Shown here one piece after another: positions 26,557 through 35,435 of a stretch of DNA of 64,000 nt (position 1 is the stretch's first letter; every line of letters starts with the position of its first letter). A program made the position numbers and the translations under genes. Under the pieces are notes generated by a model, which was not told where the DNA came from, ran no database searches, and saw only the letters and a list, made by a program, of their open reading frames with translations. The stretch spans positions 62,001 to 126,000 of the forward strand of contig JAZSEY010000020.1 of assembly GCA_045531905.1 (NCBI GenBank), written 5' to 3'. The stretch is from RGIG6919 sp045531905. GTDB lineage: Bacteria > Bacillota > Clostridia > Lachnospirales > Lachnospiraceae.

Positions 26557-26724
26557 ATGCTTCTCCCAATCAATTGCATTTTTCAGTATCATTTTACATA
26601 TTTCCCATAGAAAAACAAGAACCACTTAGCCAGAATTTCCGACCAGTTAATAACATTCTTCTTCAACTGAAATATGTTTATTTTATAATAATACAAATGA
26701 TATAAAAATTAGGAGGAGAATCAT

Positions 26725-28290
26725 ATGAATCATAACGAAAACATTGCTTCGAAAAAACAATTATCTGCACTCGATGAATATATTAATAATGTATATAAGC
26801 TAGTGCTTCTTTTGGTTCCAGGTGCTTGTCAATGTGCAGGATTACTCTATACCCTGGAAAAAATACTTGGGTGGCTTCCAAGTGTTGCATGGCCAACACT
26901 TATAATTTTTGATGTTAGTTGTTTTATTTATTTGATGATAGGTATCTATTTTGTGCGTACAGGACTTCCAAATGGTATTGTTTTGGCAAGTAAACTAAAA
27001 GGTGGCAAGTTTTTTCTTGTAATTATTATGCTTATCCAATTTAACTTCATTCTTTACATGATTCCTGCTACAGATTTTTGGGGATTTGCTTTCTTTTTTG
27101 TAATTCTAACCTCCTTTTTCCTAGACTATAAAATGGTGGCTATTACATCCGGAGAAATTGCAGGCTCAGTTGTTGTGTCGTGGTTTTTGTGGAGTGAAGT
27201 CCATCTTCCAGCAAAAAATGATTATTTTATGGCCAATATGCTAGACCGTGCTGTATGTATTGCATTGTCCTTGCCGACAGTTATTTTATTGACTTATCTG
27301 ATACAACGTTTTCTTGTAAATGCCAAAAAAGATGAAATGGAACGCAACAATGAGCAGGTGCGAACCGTTCTCTTCTCTGTTCAGGGTTTGTCAGAAAAAT
27401 TATATGCTGCTGGCACTAGTTTGTTTGAAATCTCAGAAAATGAAAGCGTTTCTGTAGAAGAGTTATCTGCCACCAGTGAGCAGCTTTTGGAAAGCAGTAA
27501 TCTTCTTGGTGATAAGACAGAGGAAAGTATGTCTAATTTAACCGAACTCAGCGAATGGGAAAGTGTCGTTGCAAGCAATGTGGACAAGGTAGAGGAGAAC
27601 TCTAAAAATCTGTTGAAAAAGTCGCAGGATAATGAGCATTTACTTGGGAATTTGCAGACCATAAATAGTGAGGTGTCCGATTCTATGCAAGCAACTATTC
27701 AGGTGGCAGAGAAGTTGTCTGAAGCGGTACAGGAAATCGGTGTAACCTTGAAGTTAATAAATTCTATTTCATCTTCCACAAATCTTTTGGCACTGAATGC
27801 TTCTATTGAAGCTGCCAGAGCTGGAGAAGCTGGAAGAGGATTTGCTGTAGTTGCGACAGAGGTTGGGAATCTTGCTAACAGCACCCATGAATCTTTAAAA
27901 GAGGTGGAAAGGGTTATCGCTCGCGTGCAGAATAATGTAAATGAGATTACATTACATATACAGGATAATTCACAAAAACTAGCCGAACAAAATCAATACT
28001 TTGGTCATGTGTTCCAAGGTGTTCAGGATATGTCAGAGCTTCTTCAAGTGTCTGTTGAAGCGGTAAAGACCATGGGAGATGCACATCACAAACAAGCGGA
28101 GGTTATTAAAAATACAGTTGCTATTAACAGAGATATAGCCGAAAGCATCCGCATAGAAAACGAACAGTTTATTTCCATCAATGGCATGGTAGAAAATAAT
28201 GTAAATGATATCACAGGAATGACGGAACAGGTGAACTCTTTAAATGAAATGGTAGAAGAAATTAGTGTGATTTTGAAGGGAAATGAGTGA
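26725..28290 (+). CDS. Chemoreceptor (MCP) with six-TM sensor domain shared with the adjacent kinase
   Basis: 521 residues, AGGAGG before the ATG. Six TM segments (~24-42, 53-75, 93-112, 114-132, 136-156, 173-198) replace the usual TM-Cache-TM layout, with almost no extracellular domain. No HAMP is evident. The cytoplasmic signalling domain begins at about 215 and carries the receptor tip NLLALNASIEAARAGEAGRG (~350-370). The sensor domain aligns with that of the divergent AgrC-like kinase, so both proteins probably sense the same membrane-borne or hydrophobic cue. A strong terminator follows. Confidence 0.9.
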   Translation: MNHNENIASKKQLSALDEYINNVYKLVLLLVPGACQCAGLLYTLEKILGWLPSVAWPTLIIFDVSCFIYLMIGIYFVRTGLPNGIVLASKLKGGKFFLVIIMLIQFNFILYMIPATDFWGFAFFFVILTSFFLDYKMVAITSGEIAGSVVVSWFLWSEVHLPAKNDYFMANMLDRAVCIALSLPTVILLTYLIQRFLVNAKKDEMERNNEQVRTVLFSVQGLSEKLYAAGTSLFEISENESVSVEELSATSEQLLESSNLLGDKTEESMSNLTELSEWESVVASNVDKVEENSKNLLKKSQDNEHLLGNLQTINSEVSDSMQATIQVAEKLSEAVQEIGVTLKLINSISSSTNLLALNASIEAARAGEAGRGFAVVATEVGNLANSTHESLKEVERVIARVQNNVNEITLHIQDNSQKLAEQNQYFGHVFQGVQDMSELLQVSVEAVKTMGDAHHKQAEVIKNTVAINRDIAESIRIENEQFISINGMVENNVNDITGMTEQVNSLNEMVEEISVILKGNE

Positions 28291-28324
28291 GTTCACTCTG
28301 CCATGGCGAACAAAAGATTTTACG

Positions 28325-28357
28325 GCGTAACAGATGCAACGTCTGTTACGCTTTTTT
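28325..28357 (+). terminator. Intrinsic terminator of the six-TM chemoreceptor gene
   Basis: GCGTAACAGA pairs perfectly with TCTGTTACGC around a 7-nt loop, then T6. The remaining ~120 bp to the next gene contain a TATAAT-like element at 28385-28390 without a convincing -35. Confidence 0.92.
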
Positions 28358-28478
28358 CATTTACCTAAACTAGATGTTTTGTGATATAATAAAATGTATA
28401 TTTCTTAGAGTGTTTTGAATTTTCATTAGGTGTGTTACGAAATGGTGAAAATGCCATAAATGAAAAGGAGGATGTCGT

Positions 28479-29198
28479 ATGGCTTTACAATTAAAAAACA
28501 ATGATACAAACAAACCGTATAATGAGGAACAAGAAGAATTTAGTGCAGATAGTTCTTGGAGCAATTCGCCTGTGCAGAATCGAAATGCAGCTACATATAT
28601 ACCTACAGAGGCGGAGTTAGCGGATTATCGGTCAAATAAAAAGCATGGCAACGCAGTTACCGATACGATCAAAAAACTTGTAGTTGCACTTGTGGTTGTG
28701 GCAATTATTGTGTTTGGCGGCAAATACATTAAAGGTATATTGATGCCTGATGGTATTGACCTTGCATCTGTAGTCATGAAGAGTTCTGAGGCAATGCAGG
28801 CAGAACTAGGGGAAAAGTTCACAGACAACCCATCTTGGGCTAAGCGTGTGTACGAATATGCAGAGGGTGATTTGACCTGTGAAGGCTCCGAGGATATCGG
28901 TATTTTGTATCTAAATGGACGTCATATAGGAATTCACATTCCAACCAAGAAGTATACAATTTTTAATATCAGAGTAAATGATGGAGAGACATCAGTTTAC
29001 AACAATACCACGTATCCATTTGAAAATTTTTCTACTGTTATTGATACCATGGAGGGAAATTCCACACTGTACATATATTACAATAAGCAGAGAAATGATT
29101 GTATTTTCATCGTTCTTAACAATACAACAAATCGTGTGCAGGGTATGACATATTATTATGATATGAAAACAATCATGGCAGAATTGGATTCTTTCTAA
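28479..29198 (+). CDS. Hypothetical protein with one transmembrane segment
   Basis: 239 residues, AAAGGAGG upstream. A disordered, acidic ~60-residue N terminus precedes a single TM (~70-88, LVVALVVVAIIVFGG), followed by a ~150-residue C-terminal domain, probably extracellular, rich in Tyr, Asn and Thr. No motif I recognise. It lies 33 bp before the zinc-ribbon protein gene and is probably co-transcribed. Confidence 0.75.
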   Translation: MALQLKNNDTNKPYNEEQEEFSADSSWSNSPVQNRNAATYIPTEAELADYRSNKKHGNAVTDTIKKLVVALVVVAIIVFGGKYIKGILMPDGIDLASVVMKSSEAMQAELGEKFTDNPSWAKRVYEYAEGDLTCEGSEDIGILYLNGRHIGIHIPTKKYTIFNIRVNDGETSVYNNTTYPFENFSTVIDTMEGNSTLYIYYNKQRNDCIFIVLNNTTNRVQGMTYYYDMKTIMAELDSF

Positions 29199-29231
29199 GG
29201 ATGCGATAACCGAAAGTGAGTGAGATAGAAT

Positions 29232-30503
29232 ATGGGCAATGATATTTCGTGGTCACTAAACAGCCGAAGTTTATTTGAACGTTTTGCCGTTGGATTACAG
29301 GAATATACAAATAATGGAACACCACCTGTTATGGGAGACCAAGATATTCAATTTGGTTTAGAATTGCAAAAGAAGAGATTAGACAGCAAGGATTTATCCA
29401 TGGAGTTGGAATTTGAGCCAAGAGGACATTTTCCAGATCAGAGTGGACCGGGAAAGAGCTGGAGTGATATGCGGTATGTCAGTACGATGGAATATCGTAC
29501 CTGTAAAATGACAAGACGATTTTATCGTGGTGGCGAAAAGGAATTTAGTGATAAGGATAATAAAGTTTTTTATCAGACGATTACCAATGTGCACAACCAA
29601 GAGATGGTGGCTGGTGACGTACATAGCTGTCCGGACTGTGGTGCTATTACGAAATTAGGAGAATTGCAAAAGGGATGTCCTTACTGTGGTGCATGTTTTA
29701 AGATAACAGACATTTTTCCGAAGGTAACGAATTACTATTATGTAAAAGATAGTGGATATACTGAAAAGGAAATTAAGAAAAGCATCGGGACATATATGCT
29801 TGTAGTTGGATTGATTTGTACAATCGGTTTTCCTTTGTATTACTATATTACTGATCCTCAAAACACTTCCTCTTTGGTTGGTGCTATCCTCGGTAGCTTG
29901 CCTGCAGGTGTTTTTGGTGGCGTTGTACTTGGTTATATGGCATGGGCACTAGTTCATTTGGGTGTTATGGTGAAAGAGGCAGGAAAGACAGTACCGATGT
30001 TGTCGACCATTGGCTCAGATAAACGTTTTGTGGCAGTTATGCAAAAATATAGTCCAGAGTTTTCTTTTATATATTTTTCAGATAAGATTGTATCTATGCT
30101 GAAGACGATTATGTATGCGGAAAACCCAGAGGAATTGCCGTTTTATGTTGGAGAACCATTACAGGACGTATTTCAGGATGTGGTAGATGTGGCACATGTT
30201 GGCCCTGTGGGATTTCAGGCATTTCAGATTAGTGGTAATTATTGCTTTGTTACTTTGGATGTCTTTTTGGATACGATGTATGACAAAGGCAACAGATTGG
30301 TTGAAAAACGGGAAAAATATCGTGTGTATGTGAAGAAGAACATGACAGTGCCAATGAATTTGGGATTTTCAATCAGACACTTAGAATGTAAAAACTGTGG
30401 TACTAGTTTTGATGCTACAAAGCAAAAACTTTGTCCGGGATGTCAAAGTGAATATCCTGTAGCTGATGAGGACTGGGTAATCACAAGAATTGTGAAAAAA
30501 TGA
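29232..30503 (+). CDS. Membrane protein with two zinc ribbons and a Tim44-like middle region
   Basis: 423 residues. The N-terminal ~130 residues hold no recognised motif. Zinc ribbon 1 is CPDCG-x14-CPYCG (~137-158). Two TM segments lie at ~185-210 and ~217-245. A ~150-residue soluble region (YFSDKIVSMLKTIMYAENPEEL and beyond) resembles Tim44-like domains found with zinc ribbons in Firmicutes membrane proteins. A second ribbon, CKNCG/CPGCQ, is near the C terminus. Start ATG at 29232 has weak SD. Role unknown. Confidence 0.7.
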   Translation: MGNDISWSLNSRSLFERFAVGLQEYTNNGTPPVMGDQDIQFGLELQKKRLDSKDLSMELEFEPRGHFPDQSGPGKSWSDMRYVSTMEYRTCKMTRRFYRGGEKEFSDKDNKVFYQTITNVHNQEMVAGDVHSCPDCGAITKLGELQKGCPYCGACFKITDIFPKVTNYYYVKDSGYTEKEIKKSIGTYMLVVGLICTIGFPLYYYITDPQNTSSLVGAILGSLPAGVFGGVVLGYMAWALVHLGVMVKEAGKTVPMLSTIGSDKRFVAVMQKYSPEFSFIYFSDKIVSMLKTIMYAENPEELPFYVGEPLQDVFQDVVDVAHVGPVGFQAFQISGNYCFVTLDVFLDTMYDKGNRLVEKREKYRVYVKKNMTVPMNLGFSIRHLECKNCGTSFDATKQKLCPGCQSEYPVADEDWVITRIVKK

Positions 30504-30522
30504 TAATAGTGGAGGCAGAAAT

Positions 30523-31314
30523 ATGAATTTCATAATATTATGTGTGATTACGTTAATCATTAGTTCAGTAGGATTTTACAAGTATGTGTATTTTATTTCT
30601 ATTGGATATGGATTTTCAGTAGCGGGACTTGGAATTGGTATGTTGATTATGTTCCGCGAGCATTTATCTATTCCGATTGTTGTGGCGTTATTACTATTTG
30701 TGATATATGGATGCAGATTGGGAGGATATTTGTTGATAAGAGAATTAAAAAGTGCATCTTACCGAGATACTATGAAGCGAGAAATTAAAGATGGTTCCGG
30801 TATGAAAATGATTGCCAAACTCAGTATCTGGATTAGTTGTTCTGTTCTATATGTCCTTCAGGTATCACCAGTTTTCTTCCGCTTAGCAAATGGTGGAAAA
30901 ACAGATACTGTTATGATTGTCGGTGCAGTCATTATGGCATGTGGAATTATATTAGAGTCTTTGGCTGATATGCAGAAATCCAAAGCAAAGGCGAAGAATC
31001 CAAAGCGTTTTTGTGATAGTGGATTATATAAGATTGTACGTTGCCCAAATTATTTGGGAGAAGTGATATTTTGGACAGGTGTGTTGGTTTCAGGTATCAA
31101 TGTATTAAGTGGAGTGTGGCAGTGGATTGCTGCTTTGACAGGATATATCTGTATTGTATACATTATGTTTGGTGGCGCACGCAGACTGGAGATTAGACAA
31201 AATAAGAATTATGGCGCAGACCCTGAGTATCAGGAGTACGTAAAAAAGACACCGATATTACTTCCACTTGTACCACTATACAGTGTAGAAAAATACAAGT
31301 GGCTGGTTGGATAA
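30523..31314 (+). CDS. DUF1295 / ICMT-like membrane protein
   Basis: 263 residues with about six TM helices. The C-terminal block DSGLYKIVRCPNYLGEVIFW is the conserved cofactor region of the DUF1295/steroid 5-alpha-reductase-like and isoprenylcysteine methyltransferase superfamily. These are integral membrane enzymes; reaction and substrate are unknown here. GTGGAGG-like SD 8 nt upstream. Confidence 0.82.
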   Translation: MNFIILCVITLIISSVGFYKYVYFISIGYGFSVAGLGIGMLIMFREHLSIPIVVALLLFVIYGCRLGGYLLIRELKSASYRDTMKREIKDGSGMKMIAKLSIWISCSVLYVLQVSPVFFRLANGGKTDTVMIVGAVIMACGIILESLADMQKSKAKAKNPKRFCDSGLYKIVRCPNYLGEVIFWTGVLVSGINVLSGVWQWIAALTGYICIVYIMFGGARRLEIRQNKNYGADPEYQEYVKKTPILLPLVPLYSVEKYKWLVG

Positions 31315-31344
31315 CATAAATGCTTATGAAAGATGAGGTTAATT

Positions 31345-32664
31345 ATGCAAAAGGGGAATTTTAAGGCATTGCTCCCAATTGGAGTGTTTTTAGTATTATA
31401 TTTGGGCTTAGGTATCTTATTTGAGTATGTGTTGCATATTGAGATGGGATTTTACAAGATTCCAATCGTTGTTGTTTTCTTGATTGCGTTGATTGTTGCT
31501 TGTGTTCAAAATCCAAAGGCCACCTTTGACGAGAAACTAGATATCATGGCAAAGGGCGTAGGCGATAAAAATATCATCACCATGATTTTGATTTTTATGG
31601 CTGCCGGTGTATTTGTAGGTGTAGTAGGCAGAAGTAGTGCGGAAAGTGTAGCTTATTTCTTGCTCTCTGTAATTCCTGCTCAATTTGCGGTGTTAGTTTT
31701 ATTTGTTGTTAGTGCATTTGTTTCTCTTGCAATGGGAACCTCGGTGGGTACGATTACATTGATTGCACCGATTGCAGTGGCTGTGGCAAATGGTTCCGGT
31801 TTCGCAGTACCGCTTTGTGTCGGTTCCGTAGTTGGTGGTGCTATGTTTGGTGATAATTTATCCTTTATTTCAGATACCACCATTGCAGCATGTAATGGTC
31901 AGGGCTGTGCGATGCAGGATAAGTTTAAAGAGAATTTTGGAATTGCTCTTCCGGCAGCGTTATTGACTATGGTGATATTACTCGTTCAATCTATGGGGGC
32001 TGATGTGGGCTCTGCGGTTGTCAATGATTATAATCTGGTACAGATTATTCCATATATCGTTGTATTGGTTGGCGGTATTGCTGGTATGAATGTATTTTTA
32101 GTGTTGTTGATTGGTATTATAGTTGGTTCTGTGATCATGTTGGTTACAGGTGCGACTCCGGCGACAGAACTGTTGGCTAATATGGGTAGTGGTGTATCTG
32201 GTATGTTTGAAACTTCCATGGTTGCCATTTTAGTTTCAGCCATTTGTGCCTTGATTAATGAATATGGTGGTTTTGCAGCATTGCTTGCATTGATTAAGAA
32301 AGTGTTCAAGGGCACAAAGGGCGGTATGCTTGGTATGGGCTTGTTGGTAGGTGCCATGGATATTGCGACTGCAAATAATACCGTTGCTATCGTTATGGCA
32401 AATCCAATCGCGAAGGAAATGGCTGACAATTATGACATTTCTCCAAGGAAGGCAGCATCTATTTTGGATACATTTTCATGTATTTTCCAAGGTGTGATTC
32501 CTTATGGTGCGCAGATGTTAGTTGCACTTTCTGTCTGTGCAGAGCTTGGATGCAGTGTAACTGCATTTGATATTTTGCCGAATCTTTGGTATCCGTTAAT
32601 GCTGCTATTGAGTTCTTTGGTATTTGTGTTCCTTGTACCAAATCGCAAAAAAGAAAATGCATAA
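31345..32664 (+). CDS. NhaC-type Na+/H+ antiporter family protein
   Basis: 439 residues from the ATG at 31345, which has GAGG at a 6-nt spacing (an ATG at 31333 is also in frame). About 11-12 TM segments. The central AMFGDNLSFISDTTIAACNGQG is the family hallmark with conserved acidic and Thr residues. It exchanges Na+ for H+ or a related substrate couple; relatives include NhaC and MleN-type antiporters. It is followed after 13 bp by the DUF188 gene. Confidence 0.87.
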   Translation: MQKGNFKALLPIGVFLVLYLGLGILFEYVLHIEMGFYKIPIVVVFLIALIVACVQNPKATFDEKLDIMAKGVGDKNIITMILIFMAAGVFVGVVGRSSAESVAYFLLSVIPAQFAVLVLFVVSAFVSLAMGTSVGTITLIAPIAVAVANGSGFAVPLCVGSVVGGAMFGDNLSFISDTTIAACNGQGCAMQDKFKENFGIALPAALLTMVILLVQSMGADVGSAVVNDYNLVQIIPYIVVLVGGIAGMNVFLVLLIGIIVGSVIMLVTGATPATELLANMGSGVSGMFETSMVAILVSAICALINEYGGFAALLALIKKVFKGTKGGMLGMGLLVGAMDIATANNTVAIVMANPIAKEMADNYDISPRKAASILDTFSCIFQGVIPYGAQMLVALSVCAELGCSVTAFDILPNLWYPLMLLLSSLVFVFLVPNRKKENA

Positions 32665-32677
32665 TGGAGAACTGTTC

Positions 32678-33145
32678 ATGAAGATATTAGTTGATGCAGA
32701 TGCCTGTCCGGTAGTTCGGATTGTGGAGCGGGTTGCAAAGAATAATAAGAAACCTGTGATACTTTTGTGCGATACCAATCATGTGTTACAATCGGATTAC
32801 AGTGAAGTAAAAGTGATTGGTGCCGGTGCAGATGCAGTTGATTTTGCTTTGGTTAATGTATGCAGTAAGGGAGATATCGTTGTTACCCAGGACTATGGTG
32901 TGGCAGCGATGATTTTGGGAAAAGGTGCATATGGTATTCATCAAAGCGGAAAGTGGTATACCAATGAAAATATTGACCAAATGCTTATGGAACGTCATAT
33001 GGCAAAGAAAGCCAGAAGATCAAAAAGTAAGCATCATTTGAAAGGTCCTGCTAAAAGAACGGAAGAGGATGATTTGCGGTTTGAATCGTCTTTTATAAGA
33101 TTAATAGAAAAGGTGAGTGCGAATGAAGAAGAGAAGTGCATATAA
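32678..33145 (+). CDS. YaiI/YqxD family protein (DUF188)
   Basis: 155 residues from the ATG at 32678 (GGAG at 8 nt). The N terminus MKILVDADACPVVRIVERVA and VVTQDYGVAAMILGKGAYGI are diagnostic of the DUF188/YaiI family, a PIN-like nuclease fold by structural inference. Its 3' end overlaps the start of the next gene by 23 nt. Confidence 0.9.
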   Translation: MKILVDADACPVVRIVERVAKNNKKPVILLCDTNHVLQSDYSEVKVIGAGADAVDFALVNVCSKGDIVVTQDYGVAAMILGKGAYGIHQSGKWYTNENIDQMLMERHMAKKARRSKSKHHLKGPAKRTEEDDLRFESSFIRLIEKVSANEEEKCI

Positions 33146-33665
33146 ATGGAAAGTACCGTTGGTTTCATTATTGGTGAATTTAGTTGTCATGCTACTTGTG
33201 TTTTTACCACAGATTTGTTTTGTTGGTGGTCATGTGGGGTTGACAGAAAATTTAATAGATGAGATGGGACCGGGCTCAGTAGGTGGAGGTTGGTTAATTT
33301 TGCCGGCTATGATAGGAGATTTTGGTATCGCAATGGTAGCAGTTTTTTTTGGTGCGATTTTAATTATGTATTCCATTGTTGCTGCTGTTATCACTATTTG
33401 GAATGTGATATGGAATTGCTGTAACAAAAAGGAAAAGAAGTGGATGCTTTTAGCTTCTTTGATTCCTGCCGGAATTGTTGCAGTTGTTTTTTTGGTTTGT
33501 GCCATTCGCTTGTTTATTGATATACCGTATTTCGAGACGTTTCTCTTTGTGGTTCCTGCACTTATTATGTTGGCATCACAGATATGGCAATATAAGCTGT
33601 TTATGAAGGTAGAAGAAACAGAAGCAGAAGTATCCCAAGTGGATGTAGATGGAGACTACATATAA
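33123..33665 (+). CDS. Hypothetical four-TM membrane protein
   Basis: 180 residues from the ATG at 33123, which lies 6 nt after AAGGTGA and inside the 3' end of the DUF188 gene. Four hydrophobic segments are near 11-31, 58-90, 105-127 and 137-155, with an acidic C-terminal tail. No family recognised. Its last 10 nt overlap the converging MBL hydrolase gene. Confidence 0.7.
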   Translation: MKKRSAYKWKVPLVSLLVNLVVMLLVFLPQICFVGGHVGLTENLIDEMGPGSVGGGWLILPAMIGDFGIAMVAVFFGAILIMYSIVAAVITIWNVIWNCCNKKEKKWMLLASLIPAGIVAVVFLVCAIRLFIDIPYFETFLFVVPALIMLASQIWQYKLFMKVEETEAEVSQVDVDGDYI

Positions 33666-34381
33666 AAAGTCTGTCCGTTTCTTGTGACTGGCATAATTGC
33701 ATCTGCGTAAGCAGGGTGGTCTTTTATAAATGCAGGGATGATACTAAAATCCTCCCAGAAATGCATTGGGAATACGCAATTACACTGTGCGTGTTCCAAG
33801 AACAATTCTAAACCGAGATAAGCATATTGATGTTGTCTGGTATCTAACGGTACAAAGGCAACATCAATTTTTTTGTCATCTAATTTCGTCATTTCTCGTA
33901 GATAATTGGCTTTCATATTATTGTTATATTGCTTGGTTTCTCCTTCCCACATCCAACAATTCAAATCTCCCGCATGGTAAAAGGTCTGTTTTTTATAATT
34001 GAGTAAATAGGCTACGCCCTGGTCAGTAGATGCCAGCGTTTCTATTCCTAACATGTTCCCGTCAGACAAAATAATTGTATATTCAAGATTGCGCCGAACC
34101 AAGGTCACATTCCGTTCTGTATCAATTCCTTTCGTGCGCAACTCTTCGGCATGCTTATTCGTCAATACTCGCTTCCACAGAACATAATGTACATTTGGAT
34201 AAGCCATTTGTAACTCCCAAATGGCAGGATTGTAGTGGTCACTGTGACTGTGACTTACAAAAACAACGATATCCTTTTCTACATTCATTGTGGGTATCTT
34301 ACCTGTATAGTAGTCAAATAGAAAATATGCAGTTTCTGTTTCTAAAATAAAGCCACTGTGGGCGATGTAAGTAACGTTCAT
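33656..34381 (-). CDS. MBL fold metallo-hydrolase
   Basis: 241 residues from the ATG at 34381, chosen for AAAGGAG directly upstream; a longer in-frame N terminus lacks an SD. The metal-binding motif is FVSHSHSDHY (HxHxDH), with further His in FYHAGDLN and the C-terminal FPMHFWED. It resembles the UlaG-like/RNase Z-related stand-alone hydrolases. Substrate unknown. Its 3' end overlaps the plus-strand membrane protein gene by 10 nt. Confidence 0.87.
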   Translation of the reverse strand: MNVTYIAHSGFILETETAYFLFDYYTGKIPTMNVEKDIVVFVSHSHSDHYNPAIWELQMAYPNVHYVLWKRVLTNKHAEELRTKGIDTERNVTLVRRNLEYTIILSDGNMLGIETLASTDQGVAYLLNYKKQTFYHAGDLNCWMWEGETKQYNNNMKANYLREMTKLDDKKIDVAFVPLDTRQHQYAYLGLELFLEHAQCNCVFPMHFWEDFSIIPAFIKDHPAYADAIMPVTRNGQTFYM

Positions 34382-34469
34382 GGGGCAACTCCTTTCTGGT
34401 ACACTAGGTATTTTACTATAAATAAATGAATAGTGAAATAACAAATGTAAAAAAGACAAAAATAAACAC

Positions 34470-34498
34470 TTGAAATGTGTAAAAAATTATGATACATT
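34470..34498 (+). promoter_or_regulatory. Promoter of the second Rpn gene
   Basis: TTGAAA (34470-34475), 17 bp, TACATT (34493-34498). A perfect 16-bp palindrome, GACATACC-GGTATGTC, lies just downstream at 34517-34532, a likely operator. Confidence 0.6.
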
Positions 34499-34516
34499 TA
34501 TGTAGAATTCAAATTT

Positions 34517-34532
34517 GACATACCGGTATGTC
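34517..34532. promoter_or_regulatory. Perfect 16-bp palindrome, candidate operator
   Basis: GACATACC joined to GGTATGTC without a spacer. It sits between the Rpn promoter and its SD (34537-34543) at about +12 to +27. With no loop it is poor as an RNA hairpin but well suited to a dimeric repressor. The cognate protein is not evident. Confidence 0.55.
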
Positions 34533-34548
34533 TCTGAAAGGAGACATG

Positions 34549-35331
34549 ATGAAAAAGACAGGAAAGTTGGCATATACGTTAAAAAATAACTATCTGTTTT
34601 TAGCACTGATGAATAGTCATCCTTACACGTTGAAAATGTTAGTGTGTTCTTTGCTTGCATTAGAATCAAGTGAGATAACCTCTATTACTATTCGTAATCC
34701 AATTAAGGTAGGAGAAGCAGTAACAGATAAGACATTCATTTTGGATTTAGATTTGATGCTTAATGGTGATACTTATATAAATATCGAATTACAAGTTGTG
34801 AACTATAACAACTGGCCGGAACGTTCTCTTGGGTATTTGTGTAGAACCTATGACAATCTTAATAAAGGCGAGGATTATATCGATACCAAGCCTGCAATTC
34901 ATATTAGCATACTCGATTTCACATTATTTGAAGAATATGCTGAATTCTTTGCGACGTATCGGTTGTTGAACTGCAAGAAGCACTATGAATATACTAGCAA
35001 ATTTTCACTGCATGTGTTAGACTTATCAAAGATAGATATGGCGACAAGCGAAGACAAGAGATACCATCGTGATGTGTGGAGTCGTATCTTTCAATCTACA
35101 ACATGGGGTGATTTGATGGCAATTGCAGAGGAATACAAGGAATTTGAACCTGTAGTGGAACAGATTGATTTATTGAATGCAGACGAAGCAGTCAGATTAC
35201 ACTGCGAGGCACGAGAACGTGCAATTATTCATGAACAGGCTATGCAGAGAAAGTTAAGAAGTTTGGAGGATGCAGTACAGGAAAAAGATGCTGAAATTGC
35301 TCGTTTAAAGAATGAATTAGAGAAAAAATAA
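34549..35331 (+). CDS. Rpn family PD-(D/E)XK nuclease / putative transposase
   Basis: 260 residues. The ATG at 34549 is 5 nt after AAAGGAG; ATGs at 34546 and 34528 are also in frame. The motif FILDLDLMLNGDTYINIELQ carries the D...E-x-Q catalytic pattern, and WPERSLGYLCRTYDNL is the typical following helix. A C-terminal coiled coil (~230-260) ends the protein, in contrast to the EKG repeats of the paralogue at 2227-3105. It is likely a self-standing mobile-type nuclease gene. Activity is inferred from the family. Confidence 0.83.
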   Translation: MKKTGKLAYTLKNNYLFLALMNSHPYTLKMLVCSLLALESSEITSITIRNPIKVGEAVTDKTFILDLDLMLNGDTYINIELQVVNYNNWPERSLGYLCRTYDNLNKGEDYIDTKPAIHISILDFTLFEEYAEFFATYRLLNCKKHYEYTSKFSLHVLDLSKIDMATSEDKRYHRDVWSRIFQSTTWGDLMAIAEEYKEFEPVVEQIDLLNADEAVRLHCEARERAIIHEQAMQRKLRSLEDAVQEKDAEIARLKNELEKK

Positions 35332-35357
35332 TTATTAAAATGTAAGATAAAGAAAAT

Positions 35358-35430
35358 CAAGGTATGGTAAAGTATCATCTTTTTTTTTGAAATAGAAAAA
35401 CGCAATGATACTTACCATACCTTGTTTTTT
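35358..35430 (+). terminator. Long inverted repeat acting as terminator after the Rpn gene
   Basis: A 21-nt arm at 35358-35378 pairs with a 20-nt arm at 35405-35424 with one bulged A, enclosing a 26-nt loop that contains T9. T6 follows at 35425-35430. The stem is much longer than other terminators in the window. Confidence 0.75.
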
Positions 35431-35435
35431 GTGTT

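Noticed and set aside
26557..26625. Longer N terminus for the AgrC-like kinase from GTG 26625.
   Set aside because: No SD; the ATG at 26556 has GGGAG, and the shared sensor domain begins there.
33656..33665. Frameshift at the junction of the membrane protein and MBL genes.
   Set aside because: It is a simple 10-nt convergent overlap with intact stops on both strands.
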